This document shows positions 34,175 to 43,540 of a DNA stretch of 64,000 bases, piece by piece. Position 1 is the first letter of the stretch. Each line of letters starts with the position of its first letter. The stretch is from SYLG01 sp965226945 (lineage in GTDB: Bacteria > Planctomycetota > Planctomycetia > Gemmatales > Gemmataceae): assembly GCA_965226945.1 (NCBI GenBank), contig OZ245717.1:620001-684000 (forward strand), in the 5' to 3' direction. A program made the translations under genes and the position numbers. The notes below the pieces were generated by a model. That model saw nothing but the letters and a program-made list of their open reading frames with translations, was not told where the DNA came from and did not search any database.

Positions 34175-34954
34175 GTGGAGCGTTCGACCGATCGCCTGGA
34201 TCCAAGCCGGCACACCCGCACGATCAAGTTCACCGTCCAGTATGACGGGACCGATTTCTTCGGGTGGCAATGCCAGGAGGGGAAACGCACCGTCCAACAG
34301 GTGATGAAGGAGGCGCTTATGCCCCTGGGCGATGAGCGCCCCAGCATCCTGGCAAGCGGCCGCACCGACACGGGCGTCCACGCTTTAGGCCAGGTGGTCG
34401 GTTATCGCAACAATTTGAAATTTGATCTCAAAAACATTCACAGGGCGATCAATTACCGCCTGCCGGAAGATGTGCGGGTGATCAAGAGCGAAGAGGTGCC
34501 GCTGACCTTTAGCGCCACGAGCGACGCCATCGGCAAGGTGTATCGTTATATCATTCACAACTCGGGCACCGACGATGTGATCTGGCGCCGCTTTGCGGCC
34601 CGTGTCAAGGAGCCGCTCGATACGAAGCGGATGAAGGAAGCGGCGCTGCCGATGCTCGGGACGCACGATTTTCGCTGTTTCGAATCGGAATGGCCCAACC
34701 GGCATTCGAGCGTGCGCACCCTGAAACGGCTCGATCTGCGCGTTTTCGGTAAGTGGATCACGATCGAGATGGAGGCCGACGGCTTCCTTTACAACATGGC
34801 CCGCTCGATCGTGGGGATGCTCGTCCATGTCGGCCGCGGCCGCTGGCCGGTCAGCCGGGTGGCCCAGGCCATCGAGACGATGGACCGCGACCTGGGTGGG
34901 CCCGTCATGCCCGCCAAGGGACTTTTTCTTGTAAGGGTCGACTACCCGTCATGA
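34175..34954 (+). CDS. truA: tRNA pseudouridine synthase A
   Basis: A 259-residue enzyme with the catalytic SGRTDTGVHA (Asp65), an N-terminal IKFTVQYDGTDFFGWQ and the C-terminal FLYNMARSIVGMLVHVGRG. It converts U38-U40 of tRNA anticodon stems. The start is GTG at 34175, nine bases after the asd stop; a start a few codons later cannot be excluded because the first 16 residues are not conserved. Its stop overlaps the aroA ATG. Confidence 0.93.
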   Translation: MERSTDRLDPSRHTRTIKFTVQYDGTDFFGWQCQEGKRTVQQVMKEALMPLGDERPSILASGRTDTGVHALGQVVGYRNNLKFDLKNIHRAINYRLPEDVRVIKSEEVPLTFSATSDAIGKVYRYIIHNSGTDDVIWRRFAARVKEPLDTKRMKEAALPMLGTHDFRCFESEWPNRHSSVRTLKRLDLRVFGKWITIEMEADGFLYNMARSIVGMLVHVGRGRWPVSRVAQAIETMDRDLGGPVMPAKGLFLVRVDYPS

Positions 34955-36279
34955 GCGCAACGATCGCCTATCCTTCCTGCCTGGAAATCGAACCCCTGGC
35001 AGCTCCGGCCCGCGGCATCTGTCATGTGCCTGGTTCCAAAAGCATCGGCAATCGGGCACTGGTTTTGGCCGCGCTGGGAACGGATCTTGGCCCTTGTCTT
35101 TTGGAAGGTCTGCTCGATTCGGAAGACACGCGGGTGATGATCGATAGCCTCGAAAAGCTGGGCTTCGATTTGGCGCTCGACTGGTCCAAGGCAACCGCCC
35201 GCGTGGCGCGTAAGCCGGGAGATTCGAATAAGAGAACCATTCCTGCGGCAGACGCTGATTTACAAGTTTGCAATTCGGGCACGACGATGCGGTTTTTGAC
35301 GCCGATGGTTGCGACAGGCGCTGGGCGTTATCGGCTCGATGGCAATACGCGCATGAGGCAGCGGCCGATCGCGGATCTTTTAAGTGCGCTTCGAAGCCTG
35401 GGCGTTGCGGCAACCGGCACGCAACCGGGCGATTTTCCACCGCTGCAGATCAATACTCAAGGACTGCCGGCAGGTGAAGTCTCGATGCGCGCCGACATTT
35501 CCAGCCAGTTTTTGAGCGGCCTGCTCTTGAGTGCACCGAAGGCGCTCGGGCCTCTCAAGGTCTCGGTCGAGGGGACCATGGTCTCGGAACCCTACATTGA
35601 CATGACCGTGTCGATGTTGCGTGCCTGGGGTTACCGAATCGATAAGGAAGGGGCGGCGTGGGAAGTCAGTGCCCCTCAATCGGCGCAACTTCCTCGCTAC
35701 CGGATCGAACCCGACGCTTCCGCAGCGAGCTATTTCTGGGCCGCGGCCGCGGTAACGGGCGGCGAAATCAACGTGGCCCATCTGGGCAAGGACAGCCTGC
35801 AAGGCGATGTTGGCTTTGTCGAGGCGCTGGCAAAGATGGGGTGCAGCGTGCGATATGTGCCCGAGGGGATCACTGTAAAAGGGGGCGAACTGACGGGAAT
35901 CGACCTCGACATGAATGCGATCAGCGACACGGTCATGACCCTGGCGGTGGTCGCCTGTTTTGCAAAAGGCCCAACAAACATCCGCAATGTCGCTCATATC
36001 CGCCACAAGGAAACCGACCGGATTACGGCCATTGCCAACGAACTGAACAAGATTGGGGCTCGCGTCGAGACTCGGGAAGACGGCCTGACCGTTTATCCTG
36101 GTCCGCTTCATGGCAGCCGGATCCACACCTACGACGATCACCGCATGGCGATGAGTTTGTCGGTCGCTGGATTGCGGGTCCCCGGAATGGTGATCGAAGA
36201 TCCCGGCTGCGTGCGCAAAACCTACCCGGGGTTCTTTCAGGATTGGGAAAGGTTGCGGCGAATGTCCCTTGAGGCTTGA
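34951..36279 (+). CDS. aroA: 5-enolpyruvylshikimate-3-phosphate synthase
   Basis: A 442-residue shikimate-pathway enzyme. Key blocks are PGSKSIGNRALVLAALG (usually SxSNRA; here Gly replaces the second Ser), CNSGTTMRFLTP, RADISSQFLSGLLL, EPDASAASYFWAAAA, and the C-terminal RHKETDRITAIANEL and TYDDHRMAMSLSVAGL. The ATG overlaps the truA stop (ATGA) and has AAGGG upstream. Together with asd this makes a small amino-acid precursor operon. Confidence 0.95.
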   Translation: MSATIAYPSCLEIEPLAAPARGICHVPGSKSIGNRALVLAALGTDLGPCLLEGLLDSEDTRVMIDSLEKLGFDLALDWSKATARVARKPGDSNKRTIPAADADLQVCNSGTTMRFLTPMVATGAGRYRLDGNTRMRQRPIADLLSALRSLGVAATGTQPGDFPPLQINTQGLPAGEVSMRADISSQFLSGLLLSAPKALGPLKVSVEGTMVSEPYIDMTVSMLRAWGYRIDKEGAAWEVSAPQSAQLPRYRIEPDASAASYFWAAAAVTGGEINVAHLGKDSLQGDVGFVEALAKMGCSVRYVPEGITVKGGELTGIDLDMNAISDTVMTLAVVACFAKGPTNIRNVAHIRHKETDRITAIANELNKIGARVETREDGLTVYPGPLHGSRIHTYDDHRMAMSLSVAGLRVPGMVIEDPGCVRKTYPGFFQDWERLRRMSLEA

Positions 36280-36362
36280 AGTGTATTCGAAACAAACAGT
36301 CAAAGTTCTTAGATGTTGTCAGGCTGGGATTTCTTGAAATCCGGCCGAGACAGGAAGTTGTT

Positions 36363-36659
36363 TCAAGAAGGTCGAGAGCTCCAATAACCGGGCCTCCGTT
36401 TTCCGTGGGCTACGGCGATAACAATGACGTCGTCGCCAACTTCTTTGAAAATCACCGAAAAGGGAAAACCGACGACGATAACCCTGCGATAAGAGTCAAC
36501 TTCTTGAATGCCCATCTTGGGAAAGATTGCAATGTGTTTGAAAACTTCTTCAACAGCCAAACGAAATCTCACTCCGGATCCTGATCGAGCCTTTTCGTAA
36601 TAATTCGTTTGATTCAAGAATTCTGCTCGGGCCTCTTTCAGTAATCGAATCTTCTTCAT
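36363..36659 (-). CDS. RelE/ParE-superfamily toxin
   Basis: A 98-residue basic protein with the ParE/RelE fold pattern: an N-terminal helix (EARAEFLNQTNYYEKA), then strands FRLAVEEVFKHIAIFPKMG, YRRVIVVGFPFSVIFKE and the terminal VIVIAVAHGKRRPGYW, with the usual histidine/arginine end. Toxins of this group cut mRNA on ribosomes or poison gyrase; which applies is unknown. Its ATG overlaps the stop of the antitoxin gene upstream, the classic operon order. Confidence 0.8.
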   Translation of the reverse strand: MKKIRLLKEARAEFLNQTNYYEKARSGSGVRFRLAVEEVFKHIAIFPKMGIQEVDSYRRVIVVGFPFSVIFKEVGDDVIVIAVAHGKRRPGYWSSRPS

Positions 36660-36886
36660 GGAGCGATCGCCCTGGCCTCGGCCAGAACGTCTTCGGCATC
36701 AAACAATGTGGCCTCTCCCTTTTCGAGGGATTCCATTCGCCGCTGGATTTCCAGTCTCCATGCCTCTTCGGTATCTCCAGCAAGCGTCTCATCAAGCGAA
36801 TCGACGAGCAGACCGATCAGTCGTGAACGGTCTTGGGGCGTTAATGCCCTGCCGCGCTCTGCAAGTTCGGCGACTAAATCCTGCAT
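36656..36886 (-). CDS. Antitoxin of a type II toxin-antitoxin pair (addiction module component)
   Basis: A 76-residue acidic helical protein (LTPQDRSRLIGLLVDSLDE, then a WRLEIQRRMESLEKGEATLFDAEDV end) matching the addiction-module component family paired with ParE-like toxins. A strong AGGAGAAGG precedes the ATG. It should neutralise the toxin and repress the pair. Confidence 0.78.
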   Translation of the reverse strand: MQDLVAELAERGRALTPQDRSRLIGLLVDSLDETLAGDTEEAWRLEIQRRMESLEKGEATLFDAEDVLAEARAIAP

Positions 36887-36948
36887 AAGCCTTCTCCTGT
36901 TGGTTCCGTCATTCTACAGTAGGTGGAGAATACAAAAAAAGAGTCTTC

Positions 36949-37356
36949 TTAGATTCGGCGCTGCTTCCTAACCCGCCCCCCAATCCAGACGGCGAGCAGC
37001 TTTGTCAGAAATGAGACGAACACCAAGCCCGCAACTTGGGGCGTGATCCCTGCCGCCAGCACCACCGCGAGATCGATCAGAAAATAGACCAGCCAGACGA
37101 TGAACCCGGCGCGCAAACCTCCTTCACATTGCCACCAGCCAGCGACCCACCAGCCAGCCAAGAACATCAAGGGCATCCCCGCCAAGATGCTGCAATACGG
37201 CGCGGCCACCTGAATATGGTCCTGGTAATAAGACTCTTCATGACCGGGATCAATGAGATGGCCGTAGATGACCATGTAAACGATGCTGAGAGCCACATTG
37301 GCGACCAACACCAACAGGGCGACTCCGAAGAGCGGTAGTAACCGATTGAGTTTCAT
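36949..37356 (-). CDS. Small four-helix membrane protein
   Basis: A 135-residue protein with four hydrophobic segments (about 8-28, 52-75, 81-101, 106-125) and a basic C-terminus (GGRVRKQRR). PYCSILAGMPLMFLAGWWVAGWW is its most distinctive part. No family is recognised. It lies upstream of the toxin-antitoxin pair on the same strand but is separated from it by 60 bp. Confidence 0.5.
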   Translation of the reverse strand: MKLNRLLPLFGVALLVLVANVALSIVYMVIYGHLIDPGHEESYYQDHIQVAAPYCSILAGMPLMFLAGWWVAGWWQCEGGLRAGFIVWLVYFLIDLAVVLAAGITPQVAGLVFVSFLTKLLAVWIGGRVRKQRRI

Positions 37357-37684
37357 GAACGACTCTTTCTGGATCCATTAGGCTCCATCGGTTGGGAAAG
37401 AGGAGAAAGAAATCGCGCAATCCTCTGAATCATCTTTGAAAGCAGAAAATCAAATCCAATCATGGGACATGGGTTTCCACCAGATTTTCCCTTATCTGGA
37501 TCAACATCATCCTTGAATAGACAGGAGGTCGAGGTCCCGATGCCGGCGTGGGGCGTGGGCGAAGACCGGTTTCCTCCGCTTCACGATCCTTCACGAATTT
37601 CTCATCATTGACTGAAATTGCGCAGCCGCCTAGCTTAGCCGCAATCCTCTTCGCCTTTGTAATGATCCCTCGGAGATATGACCC
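37357..37684. other. Intergenic region, no gene seen
   Basis: About 330 bp between a minus-strand membrane-protein gene and the M28 peptidase gene. I see no convincing ORF, RNA or terminator. TTGACT (37610 region) lies about 17 bases before TAGCTT and could be a weak promoter for the peptidase gene. Confidence 0.3.
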
Positions 37685-39463
37685 ATGATGCTGCGCGCGC
37701 GGGGCTATGCCCGGCTGGCGTCGAGCCTTGGCTTGACGCTGCTTTGTGCGGTTCCCTTCCTTTTGGCCCGCGAGTCGGCCAAGAAAAACACGGCCGAAGA
37801 AATCGATCAGAAAATCATTGCGGAAGTTAAGGAACGCAATGAGGTTCAACCCAACCTGACCTACATCAGCGATGTGATCGGGCCGCGCATGACCGGCTCG
37901 GAGAATCTGAAAACGGCCAACAACTGGACCGCCGAAAAGTTCAAGTCCTACGGCCTGGAAAATGTGCATCTCGAAGCCTGGGAAATCCCGGCCGCCTGGG
38001 AACGTGGTTTTTGCCATCTGAAGATGGTCGAGCCGAACAACGGTCGACTGCTTACGGGCGCCGCCCGCGCTTGGACGCCTGGGACGAAGGGGAAGATCAC
38101 CGGCGAAGTGGTGGTGTTACAAGTCTCGACCAAGGATGATCTCGAAAAATATCGCGGCAAACTCAAGAACGCCCTCATTATGATGAGACCGCCCGAGCGG
38201 GTCACGCCAATCACCGATATTGGCAAGCCCAAAACTCCTCCCACCAAGGGCCCGATGACACCAAATGCGGGCACACCCAAGGCAAGCCCACCAGCGGACG
38301 CTCCCATGGCGGGTATACAAGGTGACGCACCCAAATCTGAAAGCCTAGAAACTGCCAAGGGCGGGGCCACTGGCGCTCAACCTCCTGCGCAGGGCGCTCC
38401 CGGCGCCGCGGGCAGCGCACCTCGCCGGCAGTTCCAGGGTGGCGGCTTCGGCTTGAGTCGCGAAGTTCAGGAAATGGCGAAAGCAGAAGGCGCCGCTTGC
38501 ATCCTAACCGACTCGGCCAAACCCCACGGCCTGCTCAACATGAGCGGCAACTGGCAAACGGGTGACCGAACTTCGGCGAACGAACCGCTGCCCAGCATCT
38601 ACCTGGTCCATGACCACTATGCCATGCTTTACCGTCTGGCGACTCGCAAGGATGCGCCCCCGCCCAAGGTTGAGGTTGAAATCCAATCGAAAACGATTCC
38701 CGGCCCACTTGCGGTTTACAACACGGTCGGCGAAATCAAGGGTTCGGAAAAACCCGATGAATTCGTCGTCATTGGCGCCCATCTCGACTCGTGGGACCTC
38801 GGGCAGGGAACCACCGACAACGGCACAGGCAGCACCGTGGTGCTCGAAGCGGCCCGCACCCTGGGCAAGCTCGCCAAGGAAGGAATTCGTCCCAAGCGCA
38901 CCATCCGCTTTGTGCTGTTCACAGGTGAGGAACAGGGCCTTTATGGATCGAAGGAATATGTGAAGAAGCACAAGGATGAAATGGCGAAGACTTCGATGGC
39001 ATTGGTCCACGACACGGGCACGGGTCGAGTCACCGAAATTCCGTTGCAAGGCTTCGATGCGGCCAAACCGGTTCTTGAAGGAGAACTGGCCAGCCTCAAG
39101 CAACTGAATGTCGTTGTTGCCAAAGGCACCCTTTTCGGAACCGATCACCAATCCTTCAATGGCGTCGGAGTTCCAGGATTCGCTTTCCGCCAGGATCCGG
39201 CGGAATATTCCTTGACCCACCATTCCCAAAGCGACACCCTCGACAAGGCCCGCTGGCCAGATCTGATCCAGGGCTCACAAGTGATGTGCATCACCGCGAT
39301 GCGGGTTGCCAACCTGCCCGAGCTTCTGCCCCGCGAACAGACCAAGGGGCCGGGAGGCCCGGGTGGTCGAGGCGGCCGCGGCGGCCAGGAGAAGAAAGAA
39401 ACGCCTTCAAAGGATGGGGAAAAGAAACCCCCTCAGGCTCCGACTGAGAAAAAGGAGAGTTAA
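37685..39463 (+). CDS. Secreted M28 aminopeptidase with PA domain and low-complexity insert
   Basis: A 592-residue protein with a signal peptide (LASSLGLTLLCAVPFLLA) and a PA domain (about 90-330) interrupted by a Pro/Gly/Ala-rich insert (about 180-250). The M28 di-zinc domain has GAHLDSWDLGQGTTDNGTG (His and Asp ligands), FTGEEQGLYGSKEY (catalytic Glu and ligand), VHDTGTG (Asp) and THHSQSDTLD (His). The tail is Gly-, then Lys/Pro-rich. It likely removes N-terminal residues from peptides outside the cytoplasm. GGAG lies about ten bases before the ATG. Confidence 0.85.
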   Translation: MMLRARGYARLASSLGLTLLCAVPFLLARESAKKNTAEEIDQKIIAEVKERNEVQPNLTYISDVIGPRMTGSENLKTANNWTAEKFKSYGLENVHLEAWEIPAAWERGFCHLKMVEPNNGRLLTGAARAWTPGTKGKITGEVVVLQVSTKDDLEKYRGKLKNALIMMRPPERVTPITDIGKPKTPPTKGPMTPNAGTPKASPPADAPMAGIQGDAPKSESLETAKGGATGAQPPAQGAPGAAGSAPRRQFQGGGFGLSREVQEMAKAEGAACILTDSAKPHGLLNMSGNWQTGDRTSANEPLPSIYLVHDHYAMLYRLATRKDAPPPKVEVEIQSKTIPGPLAVYNTVGEIKGSEKPDEFVVIGAHLDSWDLGQGTTDNGTGSTVVLEAARTLGKLAKEGIRPKRTIRFVLFTGEEQGLYGSKEYVKKHKDEMAKTSMALVHDTGTGRVTEIPLQGFDAAKPVLEGELASLKQLNVVVAKGTLFGTDHQSFNGVGVPGFAFRQDPAEYSLTHHSQSDTLDKARWPDLIQGSQVMCITAMRVANLPELLPREQTKGPGGPGGRGGRGGQEKKETPSKDGEKKPPQAPTEKKES

Positions 39464-39504
39464 AGTTCAGCGCCTTCGAGCCGCCGCAACGTTGGATGGA
39501 ATCG

Positions 39505-39539
39505 AAACAAGCCGAGGGGTCGAACCCCTCGGCTTGTTT
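39505..39539 (+). terminator. Intrinsic terminator of the M28 peptidase gene
   Basis: CAAGCCGAGGGG (39508-39519) pairs with CCCCTCGGCTTG (39525-39536) around TCGAA. AAA/TTT extends the stem and TTTGCTT follows. It lies 40 bp past the peptidase stop. Confidence 0.85.
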
Positions 39540-39885
39540 GCTTGAATGGCCCTTTGTTCCTCTCATCAAGTTCACTTTTGCCTTTAACCCCTTTCAGGGG
39601 TAGAAACAAAGCCAAATCCGAAATTCTCTACTTTTTCGATAAGCTCTCAGGGCGCCCAACCGGCTGATGGCGCCGTTTCCGGCTCTTGGCCCACAAAATC
39701 GTGATTTCCAAACTGCGTACCGACTAGAAATCGACGTGGAGCGATCATTTCCACCATTTCCCCAGCTTGCCCTATCATGCTCTTTTGTGGAAAATGAGCC
39801 CCCATCGGTTCCTGATCTCACTTGCTGGTTTTGGGAAGTCAGATAACTAGGGCCCTTCAGTCAAGACAAGGCGGTCGCGACGTTC
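39540..39885. other. Intergenic region, no gene seen
   Basis: About 345 bp between the terminator and the GT9 gene. A 75-codon minus-strand frame here has no start signal or family features. CCCTATCATGC near 39771 may be part of the promoter for GT9-maf. Confidence 0.3.
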
Positions 39886-40935
39886 ATGGCGGTACGGCTG
39901 GAACAGATCCAACCCCGATCGATTCTGTTGATCAAGCCCTCGGCGCTGGGGGATATCTGCCATAGTTTGCCAGTACTCGATTTTTTGCGCGAACGCTTCC
40001 CCACCGCTCAAATTCACTGGTTGGTCAATAAACCGTTTGTGCCTTTGCTTGAAAACCACTCTTCCTTGCAATCAGTGCTGCAATTTGACCGTAGCGCCGG
40101 CAAAAAAGGCTTCGGCAATCTCTTGAGTTCCACCTGGTCGCTCGTGGGCCGCCTGCGCTCGGTACGCCCAGACCTCGTGATCGATTTGCAAGGACTCCTT
40201 CGCACCGGTTTTATGAGCCTGGCCACGCTGGCGCCCATCCGCATCGGCCTGGGCGATTCGCGCGAAGGGTCTCGGTTGGGCTACACCCATCGGGTTGCCA
40301 TACCCGCAGGTGTCGTACACGCCGTGGATCGCTACTGGCAAGTCGCGAAAGCCTTGGGGGCCGCCGGCCCCACCCCGGTGCCGCGATTGCCGATTCCACC
40401 AGCCTGGAAAGATGAAGCCGATCGGATCCTGGCCGAGCTACCCCGCCCCTGGACAGTACTTGGGCCAGGCTCCAGATGGGTCACCAAGCGGTGGCTACCG
40501 GCGCATTTCGCCGAAATCGGACGACGCATCGTCGCGGAGCGTGGAGGCAGTTTGATCCTGATCGGCACTCCGGACGAGGCCGACCTTTCACGCGAAGTCA
40601 ACGTGACGCTCGGTGGCCGGTGCATCGACCTCACCGGCAAAACGACCCTGGGCGGACTGACCGGAATTTTGAACCAGGCCGATCTGGTCGTCGCCAACGA
40701 TACCGGCCCCTTGCACCTGGCCGTGGCGGTGGGGGCCAAGGTCGTTTCCCCCTTCACTTGCACGAGCATCGCCAAGACAGGACCGTTCGGACAGTTGGAC
40801 CGCGCCGTGGCAACCACGGTCGATTGCGCGGCGAGCTTCCTCAGGGAGTGCCCGCACATGAAGTGCATGAAGGAACTGACTCCCGAACGATTGTGGCCCG
40901 TTATCAAGAAAACACTCGACGAGGTTCGCCAATGA
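39886..40935 (+). CDS. Glycosyltransferase family 9 (heptosyltransferase-like)
   Basis: A 349-residue GT-B enzyme of the ADP-heptose:LPS heptosyltransferase family. It shows IKPSALGDICHSLPVLDFLR (acceptor-side motif), IDLQGLLRTGF, GPGSRWVTKRWLPAHFAEIG, and the donor-binding NQADLVVANDTGPLHLAVAVG. It is closest by eye to heptosyltransferase I (WaaC). It should add a sugar to LPS core on the inner membrane. Its stop overlaps the maf start. Confidence 0.85.
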   Translation: MAVRLEQIQPRSILLIKPSALGDICHSLPVLDFLRERFPTAQIHWLVNKPFVPLLENHSSLQSVLQFDRSAGKKGFGNLLSSTWSLVGRLRSVRPDLVIDLQGLLRTGFMSLATLAPIRIGLGDSREGSRLGYTHRVAIPAGVVHAVDRYWQVAKALGAAGPTPVPRLPIPPAWKDEADRILAELPRPWTVLGPGSRWVTKRWLPAHFAEIGRRIVAERGGSLILIGTPDEADLSREVNVTLGGRCIDLTGKTTLGGLTGILNQADLVVANDTGPLHLAVAVGAKVVSPFTCTSIAKTGPFGQLDRAVATTVDCAASFLRECPHMKCMKELTPERLWPVIKKTLDEVRQ

Positions 40936-41489
40936 GACTAATCCTGGCCAGCGCCTCCCGGGGCCGCAAGATGCTCATGGAAGAATGGGGCGTGCCGTTT
41001 GAGGTCAAACCGTCCGATGTCGACGAACCCACGGGCGGCTTTGCCGATCCGCGCAGCTTCGTCCAGACCGTCGCCTGGTCGAAGGCTGCCGCCACGGCCG
41101 CGAACATCGACGACGGGTTGATCATCGCCGCCGACACGATCGCCTGGCTGGAAGGCCAACCGCTTTTGAAGCCGGACGACCGCGCTCACGCCAAGAAAAT
41201 GCTCACCTTCATGAGCGGCAAGACTCATGAACTCTGGACTGGCCTGGTGCTCTGGCGCAAACCCGATGACCGCATCGCACTGCTACAGGAACGGAGCCTG
41301 GTCCATTTGAGGTCAATGCAAGACCAGGATATCGAAAAATATCTCGATGCGCGAATCTGGAAGGGTTGCAGCGGGGCCTATGCGATCCAGCGCCCCGCCG
41401 ATCCGTTGCTTGAAGTCATTTCGGGATCGGTGAGCAATGTCATTGGCCTGCCTATGGAAAGCCTCAAGGCACTGGTTGCGACTTTCTAG
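40932..41489 (+). CDS. Maf-family nucleotide pyrophosphatase
   Basis: A 185-residue protein with the Maf start RLILASASRGRKMLMEEWG. DVDEPTG follows, then IIAADTIAWLEGQPLLKPDD (catalytic Asp) and GKTHELWTGL. The C-terminus KGCSGAYAIQRP...SNVIGLPMESL is typical. Maf proteins hydrolyse non-canonical or modified nucleoside triphosphates and can arrest division. The ATG overlaps the GT9 stop, so the two are translationally coupled. Confidence 0.88.
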   Translation: MRLILASASRGRKMLMEEWGVPFEVKPSDVDEPTGGFADPRSFVQTVAWSKAAATAANIDDGLIIAADTIAWLEGQPLLKPDDRAHAKKMLTFMSGKTHELWTGLVLWRKPDDRIALLQERSLVHLRSMQDQDIEKYLDARIWKGCSGAYAIQRPADPLLEVISGSVSNVIGLPMESLKALVATF

Positions 41490-41684
41490 AACAGGAAGCC
41501 GCTTCGCAACTTGGCTTTGCGCGAAGGCGCCCCACGATGGGTATCGGCCTGCTGATTTTTCGGCAGGGTTCTCCCGTTCGCTAACATCGGAGCCTGGACT
41601 TAGGAATTGCGACCATTCTCCGGCTTTTTCCTCCCGCCTTTTACCAAAAGGGGAGGCATGATCTTGGGAAGGGGGAGCTTTTTC

Positions 41685-42119
41685 ATGGATCAGGCCATGC
41701 GAGACAAGATCGGGCCATTGGCCTTGCGCCTCGCGTTGGGCTTAATCTGCTTCGTGCATGGATTTGAGAAAATCCGCGTTACCGGCGGCAGCGCCTGGCA
41801 TTCCAATCTGCCGGTCCACTGGCAACTGCTCATTTCCTGGGCGGAACTGGTCGGCGCGGTGATGGTCGTGCTTGGCATGCAATGCCGCTATGCCTCGGCG
41901 ACCTTGGTGGTGGTCATCATCACCGAAACGATTTTGAAGTACGGCTGGAATCTGTGGCAATTCCCCATGGCGGAATGGGAAACGACCCTCATTTATCTGT
42001 TCCTGGCCATCGGCATCGCCGGCGTGGGCGGCGGAGAATGGATTCTTGACCTGCGCTTCGGTGGCTCAGCCAAACCTTCCAAACGAAAAGCCGCCAGTTT
42101 GCAGCCGAGCCTCGAGTAG
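41685..42119 (+). CDS. DoxX-family membrane protein
   Basis: A 144-residue protein with four membrane segments and the DoxX pattern: LALRLALGLICFVHGFEKI in helix 1, WAELVGAVMVVLGMQCRYAS in helix 2, then TLIYLFLAIGIAGVGGGEWILD. Members are membrane proteins of redox or thiosulfate metabolism; the role here is unknown. The ATG at 41685 follows GGGGGAG; the earlier in-frame ATG 41658 lies too close to its own AGGGGAGG. Confidence 0.75.
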   Translation: MDQAMRDKIGPLALRLALGLICFVHGFEKIRVTGGSAWHSNLPVHWQLLISWAELVGAVMVVLGMQCRYASATLVVVIITETILKYGWNLWQFPMAEWETTLIYLFLAIGIAGVGGGEWILDLRFGGSAKPSKRKAASLQPSLE

Positions 42120-42166
42120 CCCGAGCCGCCCTTCCCCCTCACAAGCATCTGCCCCCCTTTTGGCAA

Positions 42167-42670
42167 TCAGGGCGCCTTTTGATAATTGGCTTTCACGAAT
42201 TCGACCGCCGCGCGCGGCAGAAACTTTCCCAAATCGCCCCCAAAACGCGCGATCTGACGCAAGAGCGAGGAACTCAGGTGCGAATAGCGGTCCTGCGCCA
42301 TCAAAAATACCGTTTCGATATCTGGATCAAGCGTCATATTAGCAAGCGACATCGTGAATTCATATTCCATATCGCTCGTCGTGCGCAAGCCGCGCAACAT
42401 CACCGACGACCCCGCTTCCTTGACGAAATGAACGGCAAGCCCCGTGAACGGAAGCACTTGCACGCGTCCCGGTTCGGGCAGTTCTTCCTCGACGACCTTG
42501 CGCACCATGGCAACACGGTCCTCGAGCTTGAGTGATGGTTTTTTGTCAGGATTGATTCCCACTCCCACGACAATGCCATCGAATGCTTTCAGTCCGCGGG
42601 TGATGACATCGAGGTGGCCCAAGTGGATCGGGTCGAAAGTGCCGGGATAAACCGCAAGCCGGGAACCCAT
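42167..42670 (-). CDS. coaD: Phosphopantetheine adenylyltransferase
   Basis: A 167-residue nucleotidyltransferase with GTFDPIHLGHLDVI (HxGH), GINPDKKPSL, LRGLRTTSDMEYEFTMSLANM and the HLSSSLLRQIARFGG (ISSTxVR-like) motif. It makes dephospho-CoA. GAGGGG precedes the ATG at 42670; the longer frame adds 26 non-family residues. It is divergent from the M50 protease gene. Confidence 0.95.
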   Translation of the reverse strand: MGSRLAVYPGTFDPIHLGHLDVITRGLKAFDGIVVGVGINPDKKPSLKLEDRVAMVRKVVEEELPEPGRVQVLPFTGLAVHFVKEAGSSVMLRGLRTTSDMEYEFTMSLANMTLDPDIETVFLMAQDRYSHLSSSLLRQIARFGGDLGKFLPRAAVEFVKANYQKAP

Positions 42671-42809
42671 GGAAACACCCCTCACAACGGCCGCCGATCG
42701 ACGTTCGGACAAGGTCGATGGGATTTGGCCCACCAAAATCATTATCATCCAAAGAAGGCGGTCATGAATACGCCAGCCGGGAACGCCCAGAAATTTGCAG
42801 GATCAAGCC

Positions 42810-43520
42810 ATGTTCGATGCCCCCACGCCCCTGGACCTCCGCTGGCAGATGTTCGGGACTCGCATCGTCGTCACTCCCTGGTTCTGGCTCACTCTCGCCC
42901 TGCTTGGTTGGCCTTACTTTGAAATGGGCGGACCGCTCCTTCTTTTCCTCTGGGTTCTCGCGGGATTTCTCTCGATTTTGCTCCACGAATTTGGTCATGT
43001 CCTCATGGGCCGAGTCTTTCGCAATGAGGGCTCCATCCTGATGACCGCCTTTTGCGGGCTTGCACTGGGGACGACCGACGGCCTTGGACCCTGGAAACGG
43101 ATCGCGGTGAGCGCGGCCGGACCCGCTATTCAACTCCTATTTTTTGGCGTATTAACCGGCGTCGTGTGGACCTTTCCTAATTTCGTGGCTGATTTGCCTG
43201 AGAATTTTGGAATCCTATTCGGGTTTTTGCTATTCATTAATTTTTGGTGGGCCATTCTCAATCTGCTCCCCATTTATCCGCTGGACGGCGGTCAAATTCT
43301 GTGCGATTTCCTTGAGTATTTCATGAGAGACAGGGGACGCTACATCGGTCATGGCATTTCCTTCGCACTGGCCACGGCACTTGCCATCTTTTTCTTTACA
43401 CGAGGAAATGGCGGCTATTTCGCCTTCTTTCTGGTGCTCAACGCCATCACGAATTTTCAGAAAATGCAGGAATATACCAACCGATTTCATTCCCACGACG
43501 ATTACCCCTGGACCCGGTGA
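42810..43520 (+). CDS. M50/site-2-type membrane metalloprotease
   Basis: A 236-residue membrane protein with the zinc motif LLHEFGHVLMG (HExxH) in a membrane helix and the second active-site motif NLLPIYPLDGGQIL (NxxPxxxLDGG). There are about six hydrophobic segments and no PDZ domain. Such proteases cut within the membrane in regulated proteolysis; the substrate is unknown. ATG 42810 has AGGA upstream; a TTG five codons earlier is an alternative. Confidence 0.85.
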   Translation: MFDAPTPLDLRWQMFGTRIVVTPWFWLTLALLGWPYFEMGGPLLLFLWVLAGFLSILLHEFGHVLMGRVFRNEGSILMTAFCGLALGTTDGLGPWKRIAVSAAGPAIQLLFFGVLTGVVWTFPNFVADLPENFGILFGFLLFINFWWAILNLLPIYPLDGGQILCDFLEYFMRDRGRYIGHGISFALATALAIFFFTRGNGGYFAFFLVLNAITNFQKMQEYTNRFHSHDDYPWTR

Positions 43521-43540
43521 GAACCGGTTAATTTCCCCCC

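Noticed and set aside
39594..39821. 75-codon minus-strand ORF in an intergenic region
   Set aside because: No ribosome site, no family features, atypical composition.
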